This document shows positions 8,846-16,960 of a stretch of 64,000 bases of DNA, piece by piece. Origin of the DNA: Nitrososphaerales archaeon (lineage in GTDB: Archaea; Thermoproteota; Nitrososphaeria; Nitrososphaerales; CADDZS01); assembly GCA_030041295.1 (NCBI GenBank), contig JASHOD010000074.1, positions 1-64,000 of the forward strand, read 5' to 3'. Position 1 is the first letter of the stretch. The number at the start of each line of letters is the position of its first letter. The translations under genes and the position numbers were made by a program. The notes under the pieces are model-generated. The model was not told where the DNA came from and did not search any database. It saw only the letters and a program-made list of their open reading frames with translations.

Positions 8846-9196
8846 CTAATCTGAGACTTTGGGATGTAGCCTTCGGCCAATCTCGATTTGTACGGCGAGT
8901 AGTTTGCTTCGCAGTTCTTCACCGTGATTTATCAAATGAAGCTGAGTATCGAGGACCGCGGATGCGATAATTTCCTTCCTGGTGTCTTCGACATGCTGTT
9001 TCAGGACTTCCATTTCGGTAATGAGAGAAGAAAGAGACCGAGCTCTAAGACTCTTCTCATAATCGAAACCAGTTTTGTTGCCGAAGTCCGGGAAAGGAGG
9101 AGAATTGCTATCTTGAGGGAGAGGATGAGGCAAGATTCTCAAACAGTATTGAGAACTAGGATTTCCACTATTAGATGAAATTAGCCATTTATTCAC
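8846..9196 (-). CDS. Helical protein, family shared with the gene at 7424
   Basis: 116 residues. Residues 1-44 are Pro/Ser-rich and look disordered; residues 45-112 are helical and match the small protein encoded at 7424-7678 (see that entry). Function unknown. The start is uncertain because the conserved part begins well inside. Confidence 0.45.
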   Translation of the reverse strand: MNKWLISSNSGNPSSQYCLRILPHPLPQDSNSPPFPDFGNKTGFDYEKSLRARSLSSLITEMEVLKQHVEDTRKEIIASAVLDTQLHLINHGEELRSKLLAVQIEIGRRLHPKVSD

Positions 9197-9359
9197 TTTG
9201 CGATGGAAGCTGATTTACGAGATTGGCAAAATACCAAATAAGAAATTGGCAGGAAGAATATATTCCGGGAATCGCTATACGGAATCTCCTAAGGAAAAAA
9301 CAGAAAGGGGGAAAGACGCGAGATGCAACTCGCATCTTTCTTTGGAGAGTTTTCGCTTC

Positions 9360-10073
9360 TTAGTTAGCAGCTACGGTAGGAGGAGAGTTTGGAAAGCCTT
9401 CGACAATCGGCATGTCCTTTGTGAGAGAAACGATTGTTTGAGAGATCTCTTCGAACTCCGATTTCGGTACAGAGTTGGCGAGCTGGCCTTCGAGTTCGGC
9501 AATTCTTGACTCGACTCTCGAATATTGCTCCTTTGGAACGGTTTCGGATTGAATCCTTTGTATTTCTTCCTCGAATCTAGTCTTTGGAACTGAGTTCGTG
9601 AGCTCGTTTTGAACAGAGGCAAATTGCTCCTGGGGAACCATTTGTGTTATCCTTTGCTCAAGGTTAGCCCTCTCGCTTTGGAGAGTAGAGTATTCTCTGT
9701 TCCTCGTCTCGACCGCTTGTTCAAGTTCTCGGATCTTTGCGACGGATTGTTCGTAGATTGCGTTTGGCACAGTTGTCTCTAATTTGGCAGACATTGATTT
9801 TATGACCTCGTTTTGAGAAGTGATTTGGTCGCATTGCTGGGAGATCTGCTGTCCAAGCGAATCCATCTGCTCTTTCAAGGACGCATAGGCTGCAAGATCT
9901 GATTTAGTATGTATCAATTCAGAGTCTAAAGTGTCAATCCGCTGTTGCATCTTCGCAACTGTCTCATCAAGGACTTTCTTCGGAACTGATTTTGCAAGGT
10001 CGGCTTCTAGCTGTCTGCATCTCAAGACCAACCTCTTTACTTCACTTGTGATTTGTTCGGCGCGAGTGCTCAA
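9360..10073 (-). CDS. Coiled-coil protein with six VPK-type repeats
   Basis: 237 residues from TTG. Almost the whole protein is predicted coiled coil, broken regularly by a short signature (S/T/M)VP(K/N/Q)xx(F/Y/L): SVPKKVL, TVPNAIY, MVPQEQF, SVPKTRF, TVPKEQY, SVPKSEF. Each signature restarts a helix, so the protein is a string of helical modules of about 17-50 residues. The same signature occurs in the MIT-domain protein at 10722-11774, so the two probably belong to one system. No transmembrane segment. A scaffold or filament role is a guess. Confidence 0.7.
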   Translation of the reverse strand: MSTRAEQITSEVKRLVLRCRQLEADLAKSVPKKVLDETVAKMQQRIDTLDSELIHTKSDLAAYASLKEQMDSLGQQISQQCDQITSQNEVIKSMSAKLETTVPNAIYEQSVAKIRELEQAVETRNREYSTLQSERANLEQRITQMVPQEQFASVQNELTNSVPKTRFEEEIQRIQSETVPKEQYSRVESRIAELEGQLANSVPKSEFEEISQTIVSLTKDMPIVEGFPNSPPTVAAN

Positions 10074-10298
10074 ATTTACTATTCAAGGCTCCTGTGTTCT
10101 TGAGATGAACTGAGAATCATATCTAATGAGGAAAGTCAACTGAAATTGAGCTCTTTGTGCCAGTTCTGTTAACTCTTCGGAGCGTTGAGAAAAAAACCAG
10201 TTGTAGGGGCTGCAACGTTCAGTCGGAAATGCCTCTAAAAGCTTTAACTTGAAACTTCCTCCTCAGTGACTGCATGACCGTCCGAGACTAATGCTACC

Positions 10299-10725
10299 GT
10301 GACCTTTGAAGCGCGAATAGAATATGTATACAGATGGTGCACGGACTATCAAGAGTATGATAGTAAGATTCGTGGAGCTAGTTTCACTCGGAACGTGATT
10401 GATCGCTCAGAGAATCGGGTTGTATTCATTGATCACACGAATCCTGGAAGCGCTTACCACAAGGAAAAAGTTCGAATAATAACTTTGAAGCACAACTCGT
10501 GGTTACTTGCAGGTTTCGATGAGGGTTCGAGCATTACAGAGAACTACAAACTGCAAAGCTTGGGCAAAAAACAGGACGATGTTGAAGTTCAAGTATACCT
10601 TGACTTTCAAGACTAGAAATCCGGTTCCAAAGAAGGAGATGGCCGAGGAAGATATTAGAGATTGGAACTATTACAAGGCGGCTCTTGAAAGAGACTATTC
10701 GAGTGGCAAGAGTCCTGTTGACTAG
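10299..10725 (+). pseudogene. SRPBCC (START-like) lipid-binding-fold protein, split by a frameshift
   Basis: The first frame (10299-10616, GTG start) encodes EYVYRWCTDYQEYDSKI and YKLQSLGKK, typical of SRPBCC/polyketide-cyclase proteins that bind small hydrophobic ligands, and ends abruptly at LDFQD-stop. The next frame (+1) continues without a gap: TRNPVPKKEMAEEDIRDW, then YYKAALERDYSSGK, the usual C-terminal helix of this fold, to 10725. Reading through by a +1 shift near 10605-10615 gives one protein of about 142 residues. It may be a sequencing error, a true lesion or recoding. The last 4 bases overlap the convergent MIT gene. Confidence 0.6.
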
Positions 10726-11774
10726 ATGTTACTACAAGCGGTTGCCTTCGCCGAGGAAGAAGAAGTCTTTTGCTCGGCCTCGATAACCGTAGATACAAGG
10801 AAAGAGACGTATTCCAAGACTTCATCTATCATGGCCGCTGGAACAGAATTCTGAAGCTTCATCTCAAGTTCCATCACTCTAGCTTGAAGTTCTGCGTACC
10901 TCTCCTTTGGAATGGATGCTGACAAAAGAGCCGCTTCATACTCTTCTCGCGAGACCGAGTTTTCGAGTTGTGAGCAAACTTGATCATATTCACTTTTCGG
11001 AATCATACTTGAGAGAGTTTCTTCGAGTTGCTTTTCTTTCGCCTCCAAGGATTCTAGATATTCCTTCTCTTTTGTTTGGAGAGCTTTGACTTCATCCTGC
11101 AGTGCCGACTTTTCGTGAAGGACCTGGGCGTATACTGAGAATGGAACCATTTTCTGTTGTTGTTCATCTTTCTTTTGACTTTGCAAAGCAACGACTTGAG
11201 AACTGTTGTTCATTGAAGACACGGCTAGAGAATTTGGTACTCTGGAATCCTTCAGCAAAGAAGAGGATGTTGTTGTTCCTCCTATCTGTGAAGAAGGAGA
11301 GAGATGCTGTTCCTTTGGGCTACCGTTATTCGCAGACTCTGGCTTTTTGTTGTTACTAGTGCTTCCAATAAGCGATCGGAATGATTTGAGAACAGAGGAC
11401 GACGAAGAAGTAGATCCGTCATTACCTTTTTCTTTGGTTGTAGGAACAGCAACACTGTTGCTTGGTGTCAGTTGAGATTGGTTTGGTATATAGGGCGCCA
11501 TGTCTTTTCTCAAGGGTGGAAAATTGCTTGCGGGAGCTGGTGAATTAGGATCAGCCATCGACCTCACTTTCTTTTGATAGAACTCAGCTCTCCCGATGAT
11601 CTGCTGCCAAGTAGGATGATCCTTTGCTTCGTTCGCCAAAAGTAGCAACACGTCGACTAACTTGACATAATCTTTGATTGCTTCGCTTGTGTTTCCCGAA
11701 GCTTCTTTTGATTCTGCCTGTTCAGTGAGAAAAACCGAGTAGTCTTGAAGTTTCTTTAGTTTTGCAGAATCCAT
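10722..11774 (-). CDS. MIT-domain coiled-coil protein
   Basis: 350 residues from ATG. Residues about 5-70 form a three-helix bundle like the MIT domain: AEYA-like small residues in LTEQAESKEASGNTSEAIKD, then YVKLVDVLLLL and RAEFYQKKV, the closing helix with the family's RAE. MIT domains bind ESCRT-III tails; in Thaumarchaeota and Crenarchaeota one sits on the CdvC/Vps4 ATPase. Here it is joined through a Ser/Pro-rich disordered linker (75-200) to a coiled coil with VPK-type repeats (MVPFSVY, MIPKSEY, SVSREEY, SIPKERY, SVPAAMI). No ATPase domain is present. A role as adaptor in ESCRT-based division or membrane remodelling is inferred only from the domain. Confidence 0.65.
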   Translation of the reverse strand: MDSAKLKKLQDYSVFLTEQAESKEASGNTSEAIKDYVKLVDVLLLLANEAKDHPTWQQIIGRAEFYQKKVRSMADPNSPAPASNFPPLRKDMAPYIPNQSQLTPSNSVAVPTTKEKGNDGSTSSSSSVLKSFRSLIGSTSNNKKPESANNGSPKEQHLSPSSQIGGTTTSSSLLKDSRVPNSLAVSSMNNSSQVVALQSQKKDEQQQKMVPFSVYAQVLHEKSALQDEVKALQTKEKEYLESLEAKEKQLEETLSSMIPKSEYDQVCSQLENSVSREEYEAALLSASIPKERYAELQARVMELEMKLQNSVPAAMIDEVLEYVSFLVSTVIEAEQKTSSSSAKATACSNI

Positions 11775-11967
11775 ACTAGGCCCGCCTTTGATCGGAATAT
11801 TCGCGAAGGAAAATCAAAGATTGTCAGATCATATGAACGAGAAGATTGACAATTTTTCAACCATTATACATCGAGGAAAAGTGATACCTGTGAACTCATA
11901 GATCTCTGTGAGGAGATAAAATGCGAATTTCAAATTCGGATTTGAAAACAAAACTTGCTTAATACGA

Positions 11968-12327
11968 GTGTATACCTTTCGTCGAGATAGGGAAGTGTAT
12001 TCTCTATCTCTCTTGCCACATTTTATAATCACACTTGAAGCTCCTAACGCTCCGGACTTGGCCGAGGAGTTAGCTCAGAGGCTTCTGATCAAGAAACTTG
12101 CAACAGAAGGGTTCGCGGTGAACTCATTCGAATATCATGCGACGATTGAGTTTTCGAGTGTATTGAAAGAATTCGCTGACATTATCGATTCGGACATAGG
12201 CGAGTGGATCGCTTTCAAGCACTCGACGATAAAGAAGAGACGACTCAATGGAATTCGTAGAAAGCAGTCACTAGACATTTCGGATCAGATGAGCGAGCAG
12301 CTCGTTTGCATTGAGCTTAGACGCTGA
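11968..12327 (+). CDS. Hypothetical protein
   Basis: 119 residues from GTG; the conserved-looking part starts at about residue 14 (LPHFIITLEAPNAPDLAEE) so a later start is possible. Charged, alpha/beta in appearance, basic C-terminus (IKKRRLNGIRRK). No family recognised. The opposite strand carries only a shorter, less likely frame. Confidence 0.4.
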   Translation: MYTFRRDREVYSLSLLPHFIITLEAPNAPDLAEELAQRLLIKKLATEGFAVNSFEYHATIEFSSVLKEFADIIDSDIGEWIAFKHSTIKKRRLNGIRRKQSLDISDQMSEQLVCIELRR

Positions 12328-12378
12328 ATCTAGAACAGCTCTGAAGCAATTGCAAATATGAGGAATTAGTCTGCCCTC

Positions 12379-12729
12379 TCAGATCGAGGAACCAACCACC
12401 ATCAAGACGAGCGCTCCGATCAAAATTATCGGAGTTACAATTAACAGAGTACGAGAAGGCAAGTCCGTCTTTGAAACTGGTACGGTCGTGGATCCCTGAG
12501 GCGCCGAGCTGGCTAGCATGATTTTCTCCCTACATGCTTTACGTAACTTGGGAGATTGGTATGTGAACAGAACGAATGCCACTATTCCGAAAGCAGCGCC
12601 TGCCCCTATCAAAGGTAATCCCGAAGAGCTGGTAGCATACGTCTTGTCTACGAAATTGATGTAGTAATAGAGAATAATTCTAAAGACTAGTGCAATTCCA
12701 CCTACGGAGGCGACTATACGCGAAAGCAT
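12379..12729 (-). CDS. Membrane protein, C-terminal part (probably joined to 12714-12890)
   Basis: 116 residues with three hydrophobic segments (about 1-24, 38-60 and 92-113). ATG at 12729 is preceded by GAGGGG, which could be a ribosome site. However, adding one G to the GGGG run (12733-12736 on the plus strand as CCCC) fuses it in frame to the 58-residue ORF upstream, giving KRGIMLSRIVASVGG and a four-helix protein of about 170 residues, a layout seen in CopD-like membrane proteins. Either reading is possible. Confidence 0.55.
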   Translation of the reverse strand: MLSRIVASVGGIALVFRIILYYYINFVDKTYATSSSGLPLIGAGAAFGIVAFVLFTYQSPKLRKACREKIMLASSAPQGSTTVPVSKTDLPSRTLLIVTPIILIGALVLMVVGSSI

Positions 12730-12890
12730 AATCCCCTCTTGAAGGAACTTGCAGAATTAGAAGCCATATTTGTGCCGTCAGCCTTGAGAAGCCTTAGAGC
12801 AGGAAAGATCCCAGCTATCATGGTACCGAGCCAAACAAGAGCGAATATCGCGTGTATCAAAAGAAGCGCACCAACAATTGCACCAGACAT
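12714..12890 (-). CDS. Membrane protein, N-terminal part (probably frameshifted)
   Basis: 58 residues from ATG: one membrane helix (GALLLIHAIFALVWLGTMIAG) with the HAxxAxxWLG pattern common in CopD-like proteins, a PALRLL turn, and then a tail that runs 16 bases into the next ORF. See 12379-12729 for the single-G frameshift that would join them. If both frames are real, the overlap would suggest translational coupling. Confidence 0.5.
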   Translation of the reverse strand: MSGAIVGALLLIHAIFALVWLGTMIAGIFPALRLLKADGTNMASNSASSFKRGLCFRV

Positions 12891-13129
12891 GTATTCTATG
12901 CCAACTCCGATTTGATCCTAAAAAGTGAGTGAAGGTATTAACGTTTATTGTGTCTACATTGCTAAACTCGGAGATGCACCGAATGCAAGGAGAAACACAC
13001 TCGATCTCAAAACCAAACACTCCGTCATTAGTGTGAAGAATATGGCGGCTTAAGTAAACCAGAGTTTTCTCTCCTTGACCAGAAGAGGATGAGATTGCCC
13101 TAAGTAGCCATCTGCTTCGAGCAAAAGAT

Positions 13130-13678
13130 CTAGAAGAAGAATTTCTCGTCTTTACTGTCCTTTTGATCTTTGCCGCGTGCTTCGGGGGGTTTGTATCTCC
13201 AACCTAGTACCTTCCCTACTTCTTCTTCTGTCGGAACCGGGATCTGTTTCGGCGGGTCATCTCTCGTGAATATGCCCCGCGAATTTACGAGGAGACCCCT
13301 GTTTCGCGCCTTGATATTCATCCCTATTGTGTGACCTCTTGGACCGGTCGCCCACATGAGAGTGATTCCCCAAGAGTCCTTGCCAGGACACAAGAAGAGA
13401 TTTACCTGGACGCCTCGGTACAGGAAATCAGAAATTGTCTCGCCGAATGATAGCGCTTTTCCTCCAATAGAATCTACGCGCTGCTTCACCTTCACCTTCC
13501 AAGCGGAGAAATCCTTGTCGGATGGGATCACCGCAAAGTCAATGTCATGGACAATCGATTCTTTTCGCCTTATGCTACCGGCGATCTCATAGCGCTTGTA
13601 AAGGTCCTTCGTCTTTTCTTGAAAGTCGAGTGCGACTTCCGTCGCTACCTCGATCTTGATTTCTTTCTTTTGGGACAA
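13130..13678 (-). CDS. Minimal family-X DNA polymerase-like nucleotidyltransferase
   Basis: 182 residues from TTG. Palm: YEIAGSIRRKESIVHDIDFAV carries the GSxRR nucleotide-binding motif and the first two metal-binding aspartates (D-I-D, about residues 45 and 47). The third family aspartate would lie in GVQVNLFLCP, where the sequence has Asn. The C-terminal thumb (ATGPRGHTIGMNIKARNRGL, then SRGIF) matches PolX proteins. It has no 8-kDa lyase/HhH domain and no PHP exonuclease, so it is about the size of the African swine fever virus PolX. It is the last gene of the Ku-ligase operon, 13 bases after the ligase, suggesting gap filling during end joining. Confidence 0.75.
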   Translation of the reverse strand: MSQKKEIKIEVATEVALDFQEKTKDLYKRYEIAGSIRRKESIVHDIDFAVIPSDKDFSAWKVKVKQRVDSIGGKALSFGETISDFLYRGVQVNLFLCPGKDSWGITLMWATGPRGHTIGMNIKARNRGLLVNSRGIFTRDDPPKQIPVPTEEEVGKVLGWRYKPPEARGKDQKDSKDEKFFF

Positions 13679-13691
13679 ATTTCTGGTTCTA

Positions 13692-14558
13692 TCACTCTTC
13701 TTGTGGCTCGTACTTTCTTCCGGCGGCTGTTTCTAGCTGCGACATGTTGCATTCGTTTGTGGGCTTGTCGTGTCTCACGCGCAAAATGAATGGAGCGCGG
13801 AGTTTCCAATCCTCTGTCACTTGCTGGAACCTGACTTCGAGGACTGAACCGATTCGAATCATTTTGGGCTCTACTCTTTCTAGGAAGGAGCCCACCTTTC
13901 CGATGTTGACTGTTCGCCCCATTCTATCAATGACTCCGATGAACCATGATCTTGCAATTCCAGTTCTAGCTTTCTCTGGTGTGTCCTCGAAGTCTATTAC
14001 GAAACAATCAATTGTGTCAAAGCGTTTCAACTTGAGCCAGGAATTCGATTGTCCGTATCTTGAAAGAGGGTTTTTTACAAGGATGCCCTCAAATCCCTTA
14101 CCGACGATTTCTTCTTTCAGTTCTTGAATTTCAGAAATGGTGTTCGCTCTAAAGATCTCGACTTCTAGGCCCGTTCCTTTGAGAATTTCATCCAAAATCC
14201 TTCTACGATCCTCCAAAATCAGTGACCTGACGTCCCGATCATCCACCTGAAGTACGTCGAAGAGATGCAGACCATCGTGGGAAACATACTCCCCGTCGAG
14301 GATCATTCTGTTCGGCGCATGCGTAAATTCGGGGATCTTTGCAAACGCGAGGGGATTCGCCTTCGGAGTAAAGACGCTTCCTAATTTTCCAGATATTACT
14401 AGGTTTGAGCCGCTTTTGAATAGAAACACTCGGATTCCGTCGAACTTGCACTCGCAAATTGCGGGGAGCGGGTTCCTGATGACCCAATCATTCAGGTCCA
14501 TCTTGACAGCTTTGGCGTAATTTTCCATGACGTAGTTCGGGAGAGCGTCGTTACTCAA
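13692..14558 (-). CDS. Minimal ATP-dependent DNA ligase (LigD-type core)
   Basis: 288 residues from TTG (ATG at codon 11 is an alternative). Motif I is CECKFDGIRV with the adenylated Lys (about residue 38), motif III ILDGEY, motif IV EGILVKNP, motif V WLKLKR, followed by an OB domain (about 185-275). There is no N-terminal DNA-binding domain, so it is just the catalytic core, like the ligase part of bacterial LigD rather than the roughly 600-residue archaeal replicative ligase. It seals nicks using ATP. It lies between a Ku-like gene and a PolX-like gene on the same strand. Confidence 0.9.
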   Translation of the reverse strand: MSNDALPNYVMENYAKAVKMDLNDWVIRNPLPAICECKFDGIRVFLFKSGSNLVISGKLGSVFTPKANPLAFAKIPEFTHAPNRMILDGEYVSHDGLHLFDVLQVDDRDVRSLILEDRRRILDEILKGTGLEVEIFRANTISEIQELKEEIVGKGFEGILVKNPLSRYGQSNSWLKLKRFDTIDCFVIDFEDTPEKARTGIARSWFIGVIDRMGRTVNIGKVGSFLERVEPKMIRIGSVLEVRFQQVTEDWKLRAPFILRVRHDKPTNECNMSQLETAAGRKYEPQEE

Positions 14559-14639
14559 AGCTGTTTTCTCAGACTAGTTTCAAATCTTGTTGCAAAATAG
14601 GTTTACTAGGAGGGAGAAGAGTCCCTCTAGCCCTTTTTC

Positions 14640-15482
14640 CTATTTTGAAATTGTAATCTTTGGCTTCTTTCTAGCTAATGGAACAGGTGGTAGCTCTTCT
14701 TGTTCCTTTTCTTCTTGAAGGGCCCAGCTGTCGTCGAGCTTCAAGATGCCCTCGCTTAAGCCCATTAAGAGCCACAATCGCCCATCTTTGCGTTCATATG
14801 GATAAATCACGCTCGTATAGAACTGGTAACCTCGTCCCCACGAAAAGAATGAAACGAGAGCTGTCTGCTTCTCAAGTAGATATCTCGCGAACTGCCTAAT
14901 TCTATTGCTCGTCTCCTTGACTTTTTTGTCCGTGTCGGGTCCTAGTTGGTAAACTTCTTTGAACTTGTATTCGGCAAGTCGTTCCAGCGGCACAAATCCG
15001 TCCGCTCCGACCTCAATCCTCGTCGTACGGTCGAAGGGCTCGATCTCCTCGCCGTCTTGCTTATCTATGACTTGGCTCGCTGGAATTTCGATCCACTTGC
15101 CAGAGATCTCTAGCTCGTCTTTCAGGAAGTATCTTCTTTCGTTTCTTGCGCTGATGTAATACTCGCCTTCATAACGGACTTTTTCCTTCACTTCTTCTTG
15201 GGGAACCTCTTCGACGTCCAAGCGCTCGCCGTTCGGTCCGATTTTGTATCTGTACAGTTTTGGTACTTCGCGGCTGACAACTTCCTTTCCGCTTTCCCTG
15301 TCTATCTTTGTAAATTTCACAGGCTGCAAATCGCCGTGAGCTTTCGCTGCCCTAAGGTGATATTCGACCGATCCTAGTCCAAGGGTCGGTATGTTTAGGC
15401 TCAGTACACCGCGCCAGGAGGCCCTGGTTGCGGAACTTTCGGACTGCTTTTCAACTTCAGCGAAGATATCAGTTTTCGACAT
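14640..15482 (-). CDS. Ku-like DNA-end-binding protein
   Basis: 280 residues from the ATG at 15482 (a GTG at 15512 adds ten residues). The order of elements matches prokaryotic Ku: SWRGVLSLNIPTLGLGSVEY (the W-x-G-x-x-S-x opening of the beta barrel), YFLKDELEIS (like YVxLTDEEL), a KEVYQLGPDTDK strand-turn (like KPYYLEPD), then a helix IRQFARYLLEK and ALVSFF...RLWLLMGL (like the VxxGRxVxRxREHL...LxLxTL end). The middle carries an insertion of charged residues. Prokaryotic Ku homodimers thread onto broken ends and recruit a ligase. Identification rests on pattern, not on a search. First gene of the operon; 81 bases to the ligase. Confidence 0.65.
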   Translation of the reverse strand: MSKTDIFAEVEKQSESSATRASWRGVLSLNIPTLGLGSVEYHLRAAKAHGDLQPVKFTKIDRESGKEVVSREVPKLYRYKIGPNGERLDVEEVPQEEVKEKVRYEGEYYISARNERRYFLKDELEISGKWIEIPASQVIDKQDGEEIEPFDRTTRIEVGADGFVPLERLAEYKFKEVYQLGPDTDKKVKETSNRIRQFARYLLEKQTALVSFFSWGRGYQFYTSVIYPYERKDGRLWLLMGLSEGILKLDDSWALQEEKEQEELPPVPLARKKPKITISK

Positions 15483-15783
15483 GATTATGGAAGCAGTAAC
15501 ACTAGTAGACACTGCTAGTTAAGTCTGCCCTTGAATCAATCTCAAATTGAAAAATCGAAAGAACTTGTCATATTGGCAGAAATTTGTCAAAAATTTCCAA
15601 CTATCTCAGGTGGAGATTATTCGAGGCCAACTCAACAACTTGTCAAGATCCTAGGACATTCTTAACCCGAGTATATTAATCGAAGCGAGAAGTGTTTGGT
15701 TGACTATCGCATTTGAAATATTCGTTTTCGAATGCATTGACCGGTTCGCGACAGAAATAAAGTCACAAGCCAAATGAGCCGAT

Positions 15784-16959
15784 TTAAATTTGCCCTAAGA
15801 GAGATTTTGCGACGAGAGATTTCAGATCTTCATTTGATTCTGTATAAACTAGAGTGAGTTTTGCATCGCGGGCGTAGCGCTCAACAGGATAATCTCGAGT
15901 AAATCCGTAACCGCCGTGCACACGTATCGCGTGTTTTGATGCTCTAACAGCAGCGTTCGAGGAGGCAATCTTCGCAATCGCACTATCTCTAGTCAACGTG
16001 CTGCTCGTTTTGATTTCCCGTGCGGTGATGTAAGTCAGAGATCTTGCTGTTTCTACGTCGACCGCATCGCTCGCGATCATATCTTGAATGGCGTAAAAGT
16101 TTCCGATCTTTGTGTTAAATTGAGACCGTTCGTTTGCGTACTTGACTGAAGCGTCTATCGAAGCTTGTCCGATTCCCAAAGCCTGAGCGGCGACGGCAAG
16201 TCTCGATCTTGCGAGGAGCCAATTGATCGACTCCGAAACCCTTGAAATATCATAGACCAAGGACTCTAGCGGGAGCTTCAGATTGTCGAAAGTTATCTTC
16301 GCCGTATCCGATGCTCTCATGCCGAGAAGTCTCTTCACTTGTCCGACCCGAAAGGCTCCACTTTGGGATACCTGGTCTCTTGTGAAAGCAAATAAGACGC
16401 GTTTTGCTTCACCTTCGGGTTTTCTTCCCTTCGACGTTGTACCATCATCGAGGTTCCCTAAGATCAAAAAGACTCCAGCAGAAGCCGCATTTATGACGTA
16501 ATCAGCGCTTCCGTTTACCACAAGATCCGAGCCGTCTAATTTGCATAGGATTTGTTTTGCCTTGTCCTCCTGTTGATCAAGTGATAAGAAATCAAAAGCA
16601 GCCAAAGAGCCAGAAGCAAGTTTAGGAAGAAGAGATTCCTTTAGTCTAGAGTTTGTCGAAGAAGAAAGAGCTTCGCAAACGACGGCATTATGGAACGATA
16701 ACTGCGCTCCTAACGATCCGGACGCCTTGCTTACTTCTTCGATTGCAATTACGAGAGATAGAAAATCTGCTCCAGCGCCGCCAAATTCAGAGGGCGCCGT
16801 GATTCCAAATAGACCCAGTTGTGGAAGTTTAGCAAGCAAGTCCGTTGGGACCTTGCACTCCCAGTCTATCCTTGAAGCAAGGGGCGCAATTTCGCTTTGT
16901 GAAAAGTCGCGTATAGTCTCGCGGAGTATCTGCTGCTCCTGCGTTAGCTCATAAGTCAA
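15784..16959 (-). CDS. Acyl-CoA dehydrogenase
   Basis: 391 residues from TTG, usual family length. N-terminal helical domain (ELTQEQQILRETIRDF), beta domain, and C-terminal helical domain with ARSRLAVAAQALGIGQA and RVHGGYGFTRDYPVERYARDAK, the FAD-contact and substrate-site region. The catalytic base position is not certain by eye. It oxidises an acyl-CoA to the 2-enoyl-CoA with FAD, passing electrons to an ETF. It follows the thiolase gene with one base between them, so the two are co-transcribed. The particular acyl chain cannot be told. Confidence 0.92.
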   Translation of the reverse strand: MTYELTQEQQILRETIRDFSQSEIAPLASRIDWECKVPTDLLAKLPQLGLFGITAPSEFGGAGADFLSLVIAIEEVSKASGSLGAQLSFHNAVVCEALSSSTNSRLKESLLPKLASGSLAAFDFLSLDQQEDKAKQILCKLDGSDLVVNGSADYVINAASAGVFLILGNLDDGTTSKGRKPEGEAKRVLFAFTRDQVSQSGAFRVGQVKRLLGMRASDTAKITFDNLKLPLESLVYDISRVSESINWLLARSRLAVAAQALGIGQASIDASVKYANERSQFNTKIGNFYAIQDMIASDAVDVETARSLTYITAREIKTSSTLTRDSAIAKIASSNAAVRASKHAIRVHGGYGFTRDYPVERYARDAKLTLVYTESNEDLKSLVAKSLLGQI

Positions 16960-16960
16960 G

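Noticed and set aside
9135-9156. ATTCTCA...TGAGAAC resembling the regulon operator
   Set aside because: The spacer is 8 instead of 4 bases, it lies inside a coding region and no TATA follows at the proper distance.
12778-13020. Minus-strand frame of 80 codons, Cys- and Ser-rich
   Set aside because: Composition looks like a shadow; the neighbouring frame codes a clean membrane helix (12714-12890).
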